Source: Cinnamomum chago (Eukaryota > Streptophyta > Magnoliopsida > Laurales > Lauraceae). From it: DNA of 64,000 bases. A program made the translations under genes and the position numbers. Positions 34,370 through 46,076 of this stretch are shown here, piece by piece. The notes beneath the pieces were generated by a model that saw only the letters and a program-made list of their open reading frames with translations, ran no database searches and was not told the DNA's origin. The stretch lies in the NCBI GenBank assembly GCA_038049695.1, contig CP142459.1, positions 71,604,501 through 71,668,500 of the forward strand, given 5' to 3'. Numbering within the stretch: position 1 is the stretch's first letter; each line of letters begins with the position of its first letter.

Positions 34370-36310
34370 CTATCTTTATTTTCATTTTTTATTCTTGTGG
34401 GAAGTCACAATAATATTATTTTAAGCTGCCCCATATTAGCTGATACATGCACTGAATTTGAATGAGTTTACATGGGACGTAGCACATAGATATTGCCTCT
34501 AGTCGACCACCTGTCCGGATCACCTGAGGATCTTTTATTATTATTATTATTTTTATATGACTTATTAGAAAACTGCTGAGCTAGAAGGAAGTGGAACTTA
34601 TTAAGCATCCTCTATTAAGAATTTGAGCCGTTCAAAATAATTATTTTCCCATATATAGGGGCGTCCTCATATTTTACCCCAATATGAGTGGGTTCCATAA
34701 TAAGATTATACATTTTCTTAAAACTCAGATTATTGATTTTATAGTGAGACCTACTGTTATTAGAATAAAATTTGGAGATGCCCCATACATTGAAAGGCCT
34801 TCGTTTTGAGTGGGCCATATTTTTAGCAGGTGAGTTCCACCGGAATTTCAGTCCTTTAAACCCAAAATCTTCTAAAGTTCATGTTTTGCAATAAAATCCT
34901 TAGATAAATTTGTAAAACATTCATGTTTGACAATTGTATATCTCCAAGGATTTGGACTAGTAGAAATTCTAATTTTTATAATTCTCAATTCGTCCCCTCA
35001 ATGGAATTTCGAAATCCTTATTTTGTAGATTTTTGAACTGATATCAATTGTTCTCTGCTATATTCACAGATGTCAAAGTTGCTTCCTTGTGGGTTCAAAT
35101 CCTGAATGGGGAATCATGTTCTAGTGGCATTGAGGAATCGTCAAAACTGCGAATCACTCATGGAATTCTCACCTGTAACCAAGTGTGCCCTAAATCAAAC
35201 CTCGAAGATGTAGACTATGCTACCACCAAGCCTGTATTAACGTAGCGGGATTCTTTGCTAAGAACCATATGGAGATAATCATTCTTTGCTTTTGCCGATC
35301 GATGGGAGTCGTAGTTTTTCTTGATTTAAGTAAGTTATATTACAAACATCTTCTTAAAAAAATATGCATTTGGCTCAAATTTTACTCCAATCAAGATAAT
35401 ATCCACCATATTATTAATGAACATGTAAATAAAGGAGATCAAATATTGATCTTAAGTTCCTATTTTACTAAAAAATGGATTCAATAATATGAAATTTAGC
35501 TCAATGCATATTTGAAGGGACGTCAAGTGGTTTGAATGACCTAGGTGAAGATAAGATGGTGTGAACTTCAAGTTGGATCATATAAAGGAAGATGATCGTT
35601 TTTTTTTTTGGTATTGAGCCTAGGGGTCAAAGACCTAAAGAGCCCACACAATTAGGACTGTTTTGAAGATTTTCTTTTTACCTACTTATTACTCACTAAG
35701 GACATTTTTATCCTTTTGAGTTTTTATTTATTTAAAATTACCTGCAGCAGGTATGGATTGTCAGATTGGACTTGAGTGAAAGAAGTCTTACAAACTTTTA
35801 TACGTTTTTAAAATATTGAATTATTCTAACCCTTTTTTGAAAATCATCCAAAAGTTAAAAGAATGTTTTTGAGAATTTCCCTAAAACGAGAAAGCCCCCA
35901 CCACACTAAGGAAAGAAGAGCCGGCCTACACATGTCGGATGAGTGGCATACCCCCAGATTGATCATTGGGTACCTGGGTGACATGCGGGGGTTGCTGGCA
36001 TCACCTTGAAACTTTTGTTACTTTTGTCGAGATCTAAAGCACCATAGGGTCCATCACTTCAGTTTAGCCATAAAATAAAAAAGTGTCTTCAAGTGTATAA
36101 ACAGACACTGATTTTCAAAACTTATTAGACAGTCATCACAATCATGACGTAGCTCATTACTTAATCTCTGATAACCTTAACTAAATTCTTTTGCACTGAC
36201 CAATTGCAACCCAGAGTTGATATCTCTACAAGATACATGCATGCTTCCAAATTCCAATACTCAAAAATCAAAATCAAAAGTAAACTTATGATACCAGTTT
36301 TAATTAGGCT
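34370..36310. other. Spacer downstream of the first BAHD gene, no gene recognised
   Basis: AT-rich sequence with ORFs of at most about 72 codons and no recognisable motif. The last part is the 3' flank of the minus-strand BAHD gene. Confidence 0.5.
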
Positions 36311-36314
36311 CTAA

Positions 36315-37655
36315 TTATTCTTTCAGACCATCATTAAAGAAAGAAGAAAAAGCACTCATTTCAGATGTGGGGATTACCAAACCAATCTCCATCCCACCCT
36401 CTTCATCTCTATAGTCCCCTATGTATATGGCTCCTGTTCTATCAATCGACACCACCTCCGTCTTCCTTGGCCTACCCCACCCGAAATCAGTATCGTAGAC
36501 CCGAAACCTCGGCGACCCGGCAACCGTTACCATACGCTCGTTGGCCAACGTAGCATAGCTCGGAATCCACTTATCTGCGCCTTCCAACACCCCCTCTCGC
36601 AACCCCTCCAGAGCTCCACTGATCGCCACCGACGCCGTCGCCAACCCGTCTTTCCCTCCCATATCTCTCCCCGACGCGTTGGCGAACACGCCGGCGATGC
36701 AGTTCCCGAAATACAAATCGGGGATCGGCGGGTCGACCCGGGTTCGGCAGTCCACAGCGAAGGAGAAATAGACTGTTCTGTCTTCCACGTACCCACGTGC
36801 TTTGATCAAGCAGACCCATGCATACCCGCATGCTACTGAAAAAGTAGAGCAGCGAAACGGTTTCTGAGCCGGGTCGGGTCGGTCCATGACCCGCTGTTTC
36901 AACCTCTCGATGTCGGATCGAGTGAGAACGAACGTGGCCCGGAGTGGACTCTCCAGCGTTCGAACATCCATCTGCTCTGTGGTCTTTCCGAACTTGTATT
37001 CCTCCATTTGTTCCATGAAGGTTCTCTTCAGACCGGGGGGGTCTTTAACCAAAGCCCTGTCGTAGAGAGGGAAGGTAGCGATTAGAGACGCGTCTCCGGC
37101 GCGATTGATCGACGACCATGATTTCATGAATTGGGTCACGCTCCGGCCATCGGCGACTGCATGGTGCAGGCAGTAGCCGATGCAGATACCGGAGTTTGGA
37201 AACAAGGTGACCTGCAAGGATAGCAAGGCTGAAGAGTCGGGTAAGTTGGGGGCGAGATTGTGGAATTTGGCAGCGTCTTTTGGTTGGTTTGATATGAGAT
37301 GGTGGAAGTCGTCGGCGGACTCGACGACCGATAATGAGACCGAGTCGCCGTCGGAGTAACGGATTTCAGGAAAGCCTGTTTGAGGGGAGAGAGTGAGCTT
37401 TCCGCAGAGTGGGTAGAAGAGTTGGAGGGCGAGGGAGAGGGAGTGTTTGAGATTTGGGAGGAGGAAGTGGAGGAAGCGAGAGGTGGTGGTGGTGTTTGGG
37501 TCTGAGAATTCGTAGAAGAAGATGCGTTGGATTGGGGGCAGTTGTAACCAGAAGACGTCGAAGAAGGTGAGATGAAGAGTAGTTTTTGCAACGGAGCCTG
37601 TTGGGGGAGAGACTGTAGAAACCTCCAGCACCTTCACCATTTTGGTCTCTCCCAT
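36315..37655 (-). CDS. BAHD acyltransferase, clade I (flavonoid/phenolic glycoside type)
   Basis: A single-exon gene of 446 aa. The HxxxD catalytic motif is HHAVADG (His165, Asp169) and the structural motif DFGWG is at 390-394. YFGNC (315-319) marks the clade-I anthocyanin/flavonoid malonyl- or hydroxycinnamoyl-transferase group. Such cytosolic enzymes transfer an acyl group from CoA to a sugar hydroxyl of a glycoside; the exact substrate cannot be read from sequence. I start at MGETKMVKVLEV and not at the in-frame Met 23 codons upstream, because the paralog at 58,691 begins MGETNMVKVLEL and a TATA box overlaps the upstream Met. Closest to the plus-strand copy at 58,691. Confidence 0.93.
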   Translation of the reverse strand: MGETKMVKVLEVSTVSPPTGSVAKTTLHLTFFDVFWLQLPPIQRIFFYEFSDPNTTTTSRFLHFLLPNLKHSLSLALQLFYPLCGKLTLSPQTGFPEIRYSDGDSVSLSVVESADDFHHLISNQPKDAAKFHNLAPNLPDSSALLSLQVTLFPNSGICIGYCLHHAVADGRSVTQFMKSWSSINRAGDASLIATFPLYDRALVKDPPGLKRTFMEQMEEYKFGKTTEQMDVRTLESPLRATFVLTRSDIERLKQRVMDRPDPAQKPFRCSTFSVACGYAWVCLIKARGYVEDRTVYFSFAVDCRTRVDPPIPDLYFGNCIAGVFANASGRDMGGKDGLATASVAISGALEGLREGVLEGADKWIPSYATLANERMVTVAGSPRFRVYDTDFGWGRPRKTEVVSIDRTGAIYIGDYRDEEGGMEIGLVIPTSEMSAFSSFFNDGLKE

Positions 37656-37721
37656 CTTCTTAACGGAGGAATGAATTTGAGATGGAGATAAAAAGAGATA
37701 AAAGTGCCTTGTTGTGTATGT

Positions 37722-37732
37722 CAATTTATAGA
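37722..37732 (-). promoter_or_regulatory. TATA box of the first BAHD gene
   Basis: On the minus strand CTATAAATTGA lies about 70 bp upstream of the chosen ATG, leaving room for a short leader. Confidence 0.6.
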
Positions 37733-38114
37733 GGACTTTGAGATTTCTTCATCTAGAAATTCCAGGTTTTAACCGAGTTCCTCCACTCAACAGTAATACG
37801 CAGCGGCCTACCACCGCTGGGCACTTGGTAATTATGTAGACCTGGCTAGAAGTAAAAAACAGTGGGCACACACAAACGGCTGGAAGTCAAATGGTTGGAT
37901 TAGACAATATTAGGGTAGAATAGTTGTGCCCTATTCTATCAAAATTCCTAATCTGCACATGATCAGCCGGACTTATCTCAAATGCTCGCATACTTTAGCT
38001 ACCGATTGGGTCTAACTTCAATAAGAAATATAGCTGTCACAAGATTAAGCATATGATTACGAAGTTATTTGCTTCAACTCATACCCAATACACTGGGGGA
38101 CTTTTTCTGGCAGT

Positions 38115-40780
38115 TTGGGCTGGCTTTTTCTAGTTGGGGCCGCACTGATTGATTTATAAGACTGCCCAAAAGATTCCTGTAGTCCGGTCCCAACTAGAAG
38201 GGGGCATTTCATGTCCCTTTAGGGGCTGTTTGTGCAGCTCTGTTTTCAACGGAAAGGGGGGAGGAGATGGGGCGCCGGAAAATCCGGTGCCCTGCTCAGT
38301 CGTTTGGTGCAGCAAAGAAAGGGGGAGGGTTTCCTCCCCTTTTGAACTATTTTCTTCCATAAGCGCGGATCCGGTATTCTCACCTCCCCTGATCGGAAAC
38401 GGTTGCCGCGGAAGAGGAAAACGAGTTTTCCTCTTCTGCGGCGTCTTCCAAACAAACCCTTACTAACTGCTAGAATACATGTTGAGTGAAGATGGGAATA
38501 CATGCACTTCAACCACATTGACGGGACCTTTCATGTCCCTTTACTAACTAACTGCACCCTGCATGGGAGGTTCCGCTTTCTTCACTTGCTACAATCATAT
38601 TTGTATTTTTATAAAATGAGAGGTTTTGTACCTTTGTGCTTCTTTCCTCCTGTTTTTTCTTTTCTTTTCTTCTTGTACTCTTTGTTTGTATTCTACTCTC
38701 TTTTAATATAAGTTATACTGTTACTGATCATAAATAAATATATATATATATATATATAATATGAGAGGTCTTTATCATGAATCAAGGTCAATTTACCATC
38801 TGCAAAAACAACAAAAAGAAAAAATCATGAATCAAGGTTAATGCTTAGGGCATGCTTGTTTCATGTAATTAAATTCCTAGGACCAGTACTAATACTTTAA
38901 TTTATAAGTAGTTAAAAATGAAAAATTAAAGGTAAACATCACCAAATGACCATCAATTAAATAACCTCCCTATTAATGAAAATTGAATTGAAAAAAAAAT
39001 CTCGAAATCATCCTATTAATTTAAATCCTTAGAAAGTAAAGAACATCTCATCTATTCGGTATCTTTTATCCTTCATCATTCACCTTATTGAGAAATTCAT
39101 TAAAAAAAACAACCAAACACTCAATTTAGCCCGTTGAAATGGGTACCCAACCCTGCCTGTCCCAAGTCCAAAAATACGGAGCTTTAAATTTTTTTTTAAG
39201 AATAGCAGGCTGGGCTTGGTCAAAAATTTTAAAGCCCCGCCAAAATGGGATTGGGACTGGGCAGAGGAAGCCTAGCCCGTTCAGTCCCGGCCCAGCCCGC
39301 TCCAAGCTAATTTTACTATTTTTTACTATTTCTTTTGATGTTTCAGTGAATATGATTTGTATTTTTTGCTTCTATTAATTTCTGATTGAGGCCCTTAAAA
39401 CAGTATCTTTGCTATGATACCATTTTGGCTTTTTAGTCATTACATTATTTGTCAAGGTAAGAATGAAATCAATAAAGTCCCACCTCAACTTTCCCTTAGT
39501 CATTACATTATTGGTTAAGGTAAGAATGAAGGAGTTCTAAGACTAAGAATGAAATAGTAAAGTCTTAGAACCTCAGTTCCAAAACCTGCACTCCACACTC
39601 ACTTACCTTTCCAATTCCAAATAAAATGCAAATCCATAAGATTCTTTTTTTTTTCTTCTTTTTTAGTCCTTTCCACTAAATCACGAGCAACTGGCCATAG
39701 CTACTTAGGTATTTACACAAACATCAAACCTTTTTTGGTTTCTAGCTTCAATTTTTTCAATGTACCAAGATGCAACCCAATTTCACAAATTATGCTCTTC
39801 TATGCTCCAGCAGCAAGTGGTCCGACTCAGTAAAACTAAGACATGTATTTGCCTCCTCTATGCTAAAACCACTTGCTTATATGGCATTTTCTATACAAAA
39901 CCTTAAGGGAACACATTTGTAGTTCTTCAATGGTGAGCTTTGTCATGTTTCAAATCCAGAGGTCAAGTCAACACATCTACAAAACCTTACGTTCAAGATC
40001 GTGCAAAAGCCCAGGGCCCAGGCACGTATGAGATGGGATTTGACATAGGCCCGCTCAATTTGAGGCCGTGATTGGACAACCCCCGGCAGACCTGTCCAAT
40101 ATTCACGGCGAAATTGGACAACCCATGCCCAAGGTCGGCCCGTCTCATTGACAGGCCTATTTTCTAACAATTTGGGCTAGCTTTTTTTTAGTTGGGACCG
40201 CACTGATTGATTCATAAGACTAGCCAAAAGATTCCTGGAGTGCGGTCCCAACTAGAAGGGGACCTTTCATGTCCCTTTACTAACTGCTAGAATACATATG
40301 TTGAGTGAAGACTGGAATACATGCACCTCCACCACATGAAGGGGACCTTTCATGTCCCGGCCTTTACTAACTGCACCCTGCATAAGAGGTTCCGCTTTCT
40401 TCACTTGCTGCAATCATATTTGCATTTTTATATAATGAGAGGTCTTTATCATGAATCAAGGAAAATTTACCATCTGCAACGGAAAAATAAATAAATTTCA
40501 TGAATCAAGGTTCATGCTTAGGGCATGTTTGTTTCATGTAATTAAATTCCTAGGACCAACTTTTATAAGTAGTTAAAAATGAAAAATTAAAGATGAACAT
40601 CACCAAATGACCATCAATTAAATAATCTCGAAATCATCCTATTAATTCAAATCCTTAGAAAGTAAAGAACATCTCATCTATTCGGTATCTTATATCCTTC
40701 ATCATTCACCTTATTGAGAAATTCATTAAAAGAAACAACCAAACACTCAAATTGAGAAGTGGGAAATGCCAAGAAAGGGA
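38115..40780. repeat. Direct duplication of a BAHD-flanking segment
   Basis: Sequence at about 38,115-39,125 recurs at about 40,168-40,750. Shared blocks include CGCACTGATTGATT, ACTAACTGCTAGAATACAT, AGGTTCCGCTTTCTTCACTTG and CTCATCTATTCGGTATCTT. The second copy lies directly downstream of the BAHD gene at 40,790. Each copy starts with a small hairpin; in the second the arms AGTTGGGACCGCACT are perfect inverted repeats. The unique part between (about 39,130-40,165) shows no gene. Confidence 0.85.
38221..38461. mobile_element. 241-bp hAT-like MITE with in-window empty site
   Basis: The occupied copy reads ATGTCCCTTT, then AGGGGCTGTTTGTGCAGC... to ...CCAAACAAACCCTT, then ACTAACTGC. The paralogous segment at about 40,269-40,287 reads GTCCCTTTACTAACTGC with nothing inserted. 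The ends TAGGGGCTGTTTG and (reverse) TAAGGGTTTGTTTGG are imperfect inverted repeats of the hAT type, with an imperfect CCCTTT/CCCTT duplication. It is GC-richer than its surroundings and non-coding. Confidence 0.8.
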
Positions 40781-40789
40781 GAAAACCGC

Positions 40790-42121
40790 CTAGTTTTTTA
40801 GTCCCTCTTCAAAGTAAGAAGCAAAAGCATCCAATTCGGACCTGGGCATTACCAAACCAAACTCAATCCCTCCTTCTTCATCTCTACTATCCCCTATATA
40901 GACACCCTCAATTCTATCAATTGATACCACTTCAGTCTTCCTTGGCCTCCCCCACCCGAAATCCGTTTCATAGACCCGAAACCTTGGTGACCCGGCAACT
41001 ATAAAGATCCTTTTGTTTGCCATAGAAGCATATTTCGGAATCCAATTCTCTGCACCTCTCAATACCCCATCTCCCAGCCTCTCCACTGCCCTTCCTATTG
41101 CTTCCGCCGCGGTCACCAGCCCTTCATCTCCTCCCAAATTCCTCCCATTCGCCTCTGCGAAAATACTCGCGATACAGTTACCAAAGTATGTATCGGGTAC
41201 AGGCGGGTTGAGCCGGGTTCGGCAGTCAGCCCAAAAGGAGAAGCAGACCACTTCATCCGTTACGTCATGACCACGTGCTTTGGCCAGGCAAACCCACACA
41301 TACCCGCATGCCAGTGCAAAGGTCGAGAAACGGATACGATCCGGGTCAACTCGGGCTGTAACGCGTGTCCTCAGCCTCTCAATATCGCAACGGGTGAGGA
41401 CGAACGTAGCCCGGGCCTGGTCGTCGACTTGGGTTCGCACTACGCTCTTCTCGAATTTTATCTGTGCCATCTGGTCAGTGAAGATCTTCTTGAGTGCACC
41501 TGGGTCTTTAATCACAGCTCGAGTGTAAGAGGGGAGTGGTGCGACCGAAGACAAGTCGCCAGTTTTATTTATGGACGACCATGATTTCAAGAAGTGGGTA
41601 AGGCTTCGGCCGTCGGCGGCCACGTGGTGGAAGGAGATGCCGATAGAGATGCCGGCTTTCGGGAAGAGGGTCACTTGCAAGGCCAGCAGAGATGAGGATG
41701 TGGGCAAGCTGGGGACGAGAGGATGGAATCCCTTTGTGTCTTTTGGGTTGTCTGCAACGAGTTGGTGGAAGATTTCGGCTGTGGACTCGGCGACCGTGAG
41801 GGAGACGGAGTCGCCGTCGACGTAGTGGATCTCGTATTCGTCAGTTTGGGGAGAGAGCCTGAGATTAGCAGAGAGAGGGTAGAAGAGTTGGAGGGTGAGG
41901 GAGAGAGAGTGTTTGAGATTTGGAAGGAGAGATTGGAGGAAGTGGGTGGTTGTGATGGTGTTTGGGTCTGAGAATTCGTAGAAGAAGAGACGCTGGACGG
42001 GAGGAATTCGAATCCAGAAGACGTCGAAGAAGGTGAGAGGGAGAGATGTTTCTGGGACCGAGCCTGATGGCGGAGAGACCCGCGAGAGCTCGACAACCTT
42101 CAGCTTCTGGATTACATCCAT
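40790..42121 (-). CDS. BAHD acyltransferase, clade I
   Basis: A single-exon gene of 443 aa. Catalytic HHVAADG (His166, Asp170), YFGNC at 312-316 and DFGWG at 387-391 are intact, so the enzyme is likely active as a CoA-dependent acyltransferase on a glycosylated phenolic. I start at MDVIQKLKVVEL rather than 35 codons upstream: the longer frame would translate a (CT)n-type leader, and the truncated paralog at 48,651 begins MEVIEKLKVVEL at the same position. It belongs to a subtype distinct from the MGET copies. Its leader carries GAGA/CT repeats. Confidence 0.93.
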   Translation of the reverse strand: MDVIQKLKVVELSRVSPPSGSVPETSLPLTFFDVFWIRIPPVQRLFFYEFSDPNTITTTHFLQSLLPNLKHSLSLTLQLFYPLSANLRLSPQTDEYEIHYVDGDSVSLTVAESTAEIFHQLVADNPKDTKGFHPLVPSLPTSSSLLALQVTLFPKAGISIGISFHHVAADGRSLTHFLKSWSSINKTGDLSSVAPLPSYTRAVIKDPGALKKIFTDQMAQIKFEKSVVRTQVDDQARATFVLTRCDIERLRTRVTARVDPDRIRFSTFALACGYVWVCLAKARGHDVTDEVVCFSFWADCRTRLNPPVPDTYFGNCIASIFAEANGRNLGGDEGLVTAAEAIGRAVERLGDGVLRGAENWIPKYASMANKRIFIVAGSPRFRVYETDFGWGRPRKTEVVSIDRIEGVYIGDSRDEEGGIEFGLVMPRSELDAFASYFEEGLKN

Positions 42122-43014
42122 TTGCAGAGAGAGAGAGAGAGAGCGAGCGAGAGATCCTTGGGGCCGTGCCTGAGGACTTGTGTATCGACGACTAAACAGA
42201 TGCACGCATCTATCCTGTTCGTCCAATGTCTGCTTTAGTGCCTTCGATCATTATTTTATGGAAAAACTTTAGTCGTCGATACACAAGCCGATCATGCCTG
42301 GATGTAATGAATTGAAAATTTACTGGAAAACGACGGAATTAATTTGAAAAGTTTCAAAACTTACTTCCTATTTTAGAATAAGACAAAAACTTTATATGCC
42401 TTATTTGAAGTTTTCATGTTGGACCGTTGTGTTTGATTTGAGCCCTGATGCTGTCAAAGCAATAGGTCTTACATATGCATAGTCTTCACTTTCTAAAATA
42501 GTGGGCCCAGCTAAATATGAGATTAGTAAGGAGCTTCACATTAATAAGTTGCTGCATTATGACATTTTATGTGCCCCATATTTAAATAATCACCCATGTG
42601 TATCTGTCTTATTTAATCAGATCGACGATGGATTATTCTTATTTCAATTATGTGTCTTCTCTTCTTTAGATCTAATAAACTACCTCCTAAGTTATGATTT
42701 CAGCTACTTCATTGTCCATGGTAGGAAAAACCCCAATGAAAGAAGTAGGCCTTAATCAACCGTTAATGTGGTAGAGGTGAGTCGATCGGGTCTACGGAGA
42801 GGGGATTCATTTTTAAGTGGTTCATATTTTTAATAAGTAGGCCCATATTGAGTGCCGCTCCCATCACTCTTGGTAAGAAAGAGTCAAGACACTTACAGGA
42901 TCCAATTCAAATACATTCCTAATTTGATCAGAGAGACGAAAATATTTCAAATGTAAGGGACAATCACTAATGTCCTAGATCTTCATAGGTGATGGGCACA
43001 TGATATATATAATA

Positions 43015-44292
43015 GGGGATTTAACCGGAAAAACCCTCTAAAACAGGCTATTAATGAATTTGGCCCCAATAGAAAAGGCCAGACAGAATAGGCCCTAAAT
43101 TGATGTTTCTCTTTTCTTTTTTGTCTTTTAGCGTATAGTCGATATCGACGCTCTCGCCTGAACATTCATTCGTCTCTTCCTCTCTCTCTTATTCTCTCTT
43201 GCTCTCTGCAACTGATCTCAAATCATAATCTTTGAGAAGGGGGAAGAAGGAAAGAGAAAGCTGGTAGGTGTCTGCAGATGAGATGCATGGAGATGGAGGT
43301 GTGCGCAGAGGCTGTGAGGGCGGAGTGCAGCAGTGAAGGAGGGGGAAACGAGAAAAGAAGAGGAGGAAAGAAAGAGAAAAAAGGAAAGAGAGGGAGAAGG
43401 AAGGACGTGGAGTGCAGTGGGTGGGAAAGGGTAGTGCAGGGAGAATGGAGAAGAAGAGGGGGAGAGGGGGAAGGAAGAAAGAAAGAAAGAAATGAAAAAG
43501 GAGGAGAGCCATCTCAGTGGGGTATGCAGGTGGGTGTGCGGTGGCCCATCACGGCTCATCTCCTTCATCTCATCTTCACCATCCCAGGACGCAGACGGTA
43601 GACCTCTCCCTCCTTCTCCTTTGTCCTCTCCGGCCAGCCAACCCACCACTCCTTCATCCTTTCCATCTCCCTCCCATCAACCTCCATCTCACCCTATCCG
43701 TAGCCCTCACGCATCTCCCTTATCTCCACGCAGCCCATCATCAGCTCTTCTTCATCTCCATCTCCACGAGGAATGGAATGCAAGTTCGGAGTCCTTAAAC
43801 CGATCATTTAATTGTATCCATATCAAGCTGGAGGTGTTTTCAAATAAAGCCCATGAAGGTGTTCGATGAAATGACGAAGAGAAAGGAGAAGGAAATTTCA
43901 CGCTCATTTCTCTTATTTTTCTCATAGGAAAGAAGTCTGCTGCTGTTGTGGGGTTTGTCCTTCCTTGATTTTGCTCACTAGAAGATATTGGATGAAATGA
44001 ATTAGAGAACATGAGTGGGGTTTTCATTTCTTGATTTTTGTAATTTTCAAACATAGTTCATGTATATATATTTTGAAATGTAAGGTCAATACACAATGAA
44101 CTTGTAATGTTGTGAATGGTTTCCCCCTATTTGAGATGTTTGAAATGTGTTTGAGGAGTTTGAAAGGTATTTGAAATGTCCGAACTCTTGAGCTTTTGAA
44201 ATGTCTGAGTGAAGGGTCGAAACCTCCCCACCAAAACTCTCTACTATGACGTTCAAGGATGAAATTGGTATTGGTTGAATCGGTGGAAGCAT
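43015..44292 (+). repeat. Left long terminal inverted repeat of the MULE
   Basis: This arm is the reverse complement of about 46,077-47,354, with few differences (for example AACCGG versus AACGGG near the tip and GCGTATAG versus GCGCTATAG). It includes a GA-rich tract at about 43,240-43,500 that creates long spurious open frames on both strands, and one copy of the TAGTCGATATCGA motif at 43,136-43,148. Confidence 0.9.
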
Positions 44293-44344
44293 TTTTTGGA
44301 AGGGTGATGCAAGAGTCAATGTGAACTCTTTTTTTGTTGGTGTT

Positions 44345-44900
44345 AATAGTTGGTGCTTATGTGATAGAAGATGCAGCCGTTCTGTACAGTTTACAGTCTA
44401 CTGAAGCATTTTTTAGAAGGGGGATGCAAGAGTCAATGTGAATTCCTTTTTGGTTGGTGTTCATATTTGATGTTAATGTGATAGAAGATGCAGCCGTTCT
44501 AGACAGTGTACAATCTACTGAAGCATTTTTTGGAAGGGGGATGCAAGAGTCAATGTGAACTCCTTTTTGGTTGGTGTTAATATTTGGTGTTAATGTGATA
44601 GAAGATGCAACCATTCTGGATAGTGTACAGTCTACTGAAGCATTTTTTGGAAATGAGATGAAAGAGTTAATGTGAACTCCTCTTTGGTTGGTGTTAGTAT
44701 TTGGTGTTAATGTGATAGAAGATGTAGCCTTCTGGACAATGTAATCTCTACATGGAAGAGATTTTTTGGATGGGGGATGCCCATGTTAATGTCATCATGT
44801 CCATTTTTATTGGTGTTAATATTTGGTGTTAATGTAATTGATAGAAGATGTAGTCGTGATGGGCTTGCACATTTTGTTGAAGCATTTTTTGGAAGGGCAC
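44345..44900. repeat. 117-bp tandem repeat, about five copies
   Basis: The marker GTGATAGAAGATG recurs at 44,361, 44,478, 44,595 and 44,712, a constant 117-bp period, with a fifth, more diverged unit near 44,836. Each unit also carries GAAGCATTTTTTGGAAGGG and GTCAATGTGAAC blocks. The period is a multiple of three (39 codons), and part of the array is open on the minus strand. The array lies in the MULE interior next to the left arm. Confidence 0.9.
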
Positions 44901-45098
44901 AAGTGTTAAACATACTTTTTCCTTTTATAAAGATCACCCTTTTTTGGGGTTATATGTTGTTGAGAACTTATCTATGATAATATAATGGTTGTTTGTATTG
45001 TCCCGCTAATGATTTTTTATTTTTTTCCACTTTTATTATTGAAAATGATTAGCAAACCCCATCTAGAGCTACACTTAGTAAGTTATAGTATTATAACA

Positions 45099-45378
45099 TA
45101 GTCGATATCGACTATGACTGTGTTTTTTATGTTTCAGCTAAATAGTCGATATCGACTATGACTGTGTTTTTTATGTTTCAGTTAAATAGTCGATATCGAC
45201 AATGACAATAGTCGATATCGACTATGACTGTGTTTTTTATGTTTCAGCTAAATAGTCGATATCGACTATGACAATAGTCGATATCGACTATGACTGTGTT
45301 TTTTATGTTTCAGCTAAATAGTCGATATCGACTATGACTGTGTTTTTTAGGCTTCAGCTAAATAGTCGATATCGACTA
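45099..45378. repeat. Array of eight palindromic TAGTCGATATCGACTA motifs
   Basis: Eight copies of the 16-base palindrome (one with a single change, GACAA for GACTA) occur within 280 bp. They are mostly separated by TGACTGTGTTTTTTATG and TTTCAGCTAAA-type spacers, some by only TGACAA. Two further copies of the core (GTCGATATCGAC) sit near the outer ends of the two MULE arms (43,138 and 47,219). Confidence 0.9.
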
Positions 45379-45379
45379 T

Positions 45380-46076
45380 TGGTCGTATTAAACAAACCAG
45401 AGAATGATACATTCTATTGTCCTAAACATTGTTCTGAATACATTGGTGCATTCCATTCACACATTCAATTAACAACCATACATTAACATACCATTCAATT
45501 TCAAATAATTATACATGATGTTTCACAATATAAATCCAACTGCCCAAAACTATAGAAGTTCCACAACCACTGCCCACAAGTTCCACAATTTTAATTACGA
45601 AGTAAAGAAAGTAAGTATCTATGTTTGGCCTCTCCTTCTACTGCCCAAAAAACCTTCACAAAACTTCTTCTAACCAGTTAAGAGAATTACATCAAACTAG
45701 CATTCACTTGTCAACTTCTTTTAAATAACTCAATGACAATTCTGCTACGGAAGTAAGGGATGTCAGACTGTGTAAATGTGATAGGACGACAGTGAACACA
45801 ATGCTCTGCGAATGCCACAGTGAAAACTTCGTAGTGATTACAATTGTCTTGATGATGAATGTCTTCTTTAAACAGGATAGTCCATAAAAATGGATTCGTC
45901 CAGTACTTTATTTAAATCGTTGCTAGATACCATGGTACAAATACCGGCTAGTTCATCATCTCTACATGAAAGAGATGTTTGTTAATAAAACACAATGCTA
46001 CAGATATTAATGAAGATGGGTACTACATGAAAGTAATGAGGAAAAATTAGTATAGAGTTTTGGTGGGGAAGGTTTC
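45380..46076. other. Unique interior of the MULE, no gene recognised
   Basis: AT-rich sequence with no ORF of note and no transposase motif. It could be a captured host fragment, but I recognise nothing in it. Confidence 0.5.

Noticed and set aside
36527-37591. Overlapping minus-strand frames of 86-151 codons inside the first BAHD gene, and similar ones in the other copies
   Set aside because: They are out-of-frame shadows of GC-rich BAHD coding sequence, recurring at equivalent positions in each paralog.
43189-43869. Open frames of 107-143 codons on both strands, mirrored at 46,497-47,150
   Set aside because: They come from a GA/CT-rich low-complexity tract in the MULE arms; every frame is open because of composition, and no domain is recognisable.
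45099-45378. Regularly spaced repeats that superficially resemble a CRISPR array
   Set aside because: The repeat is a 16-bp palindrome, the spacers are themselves repeated, and the context is a plant transposon.
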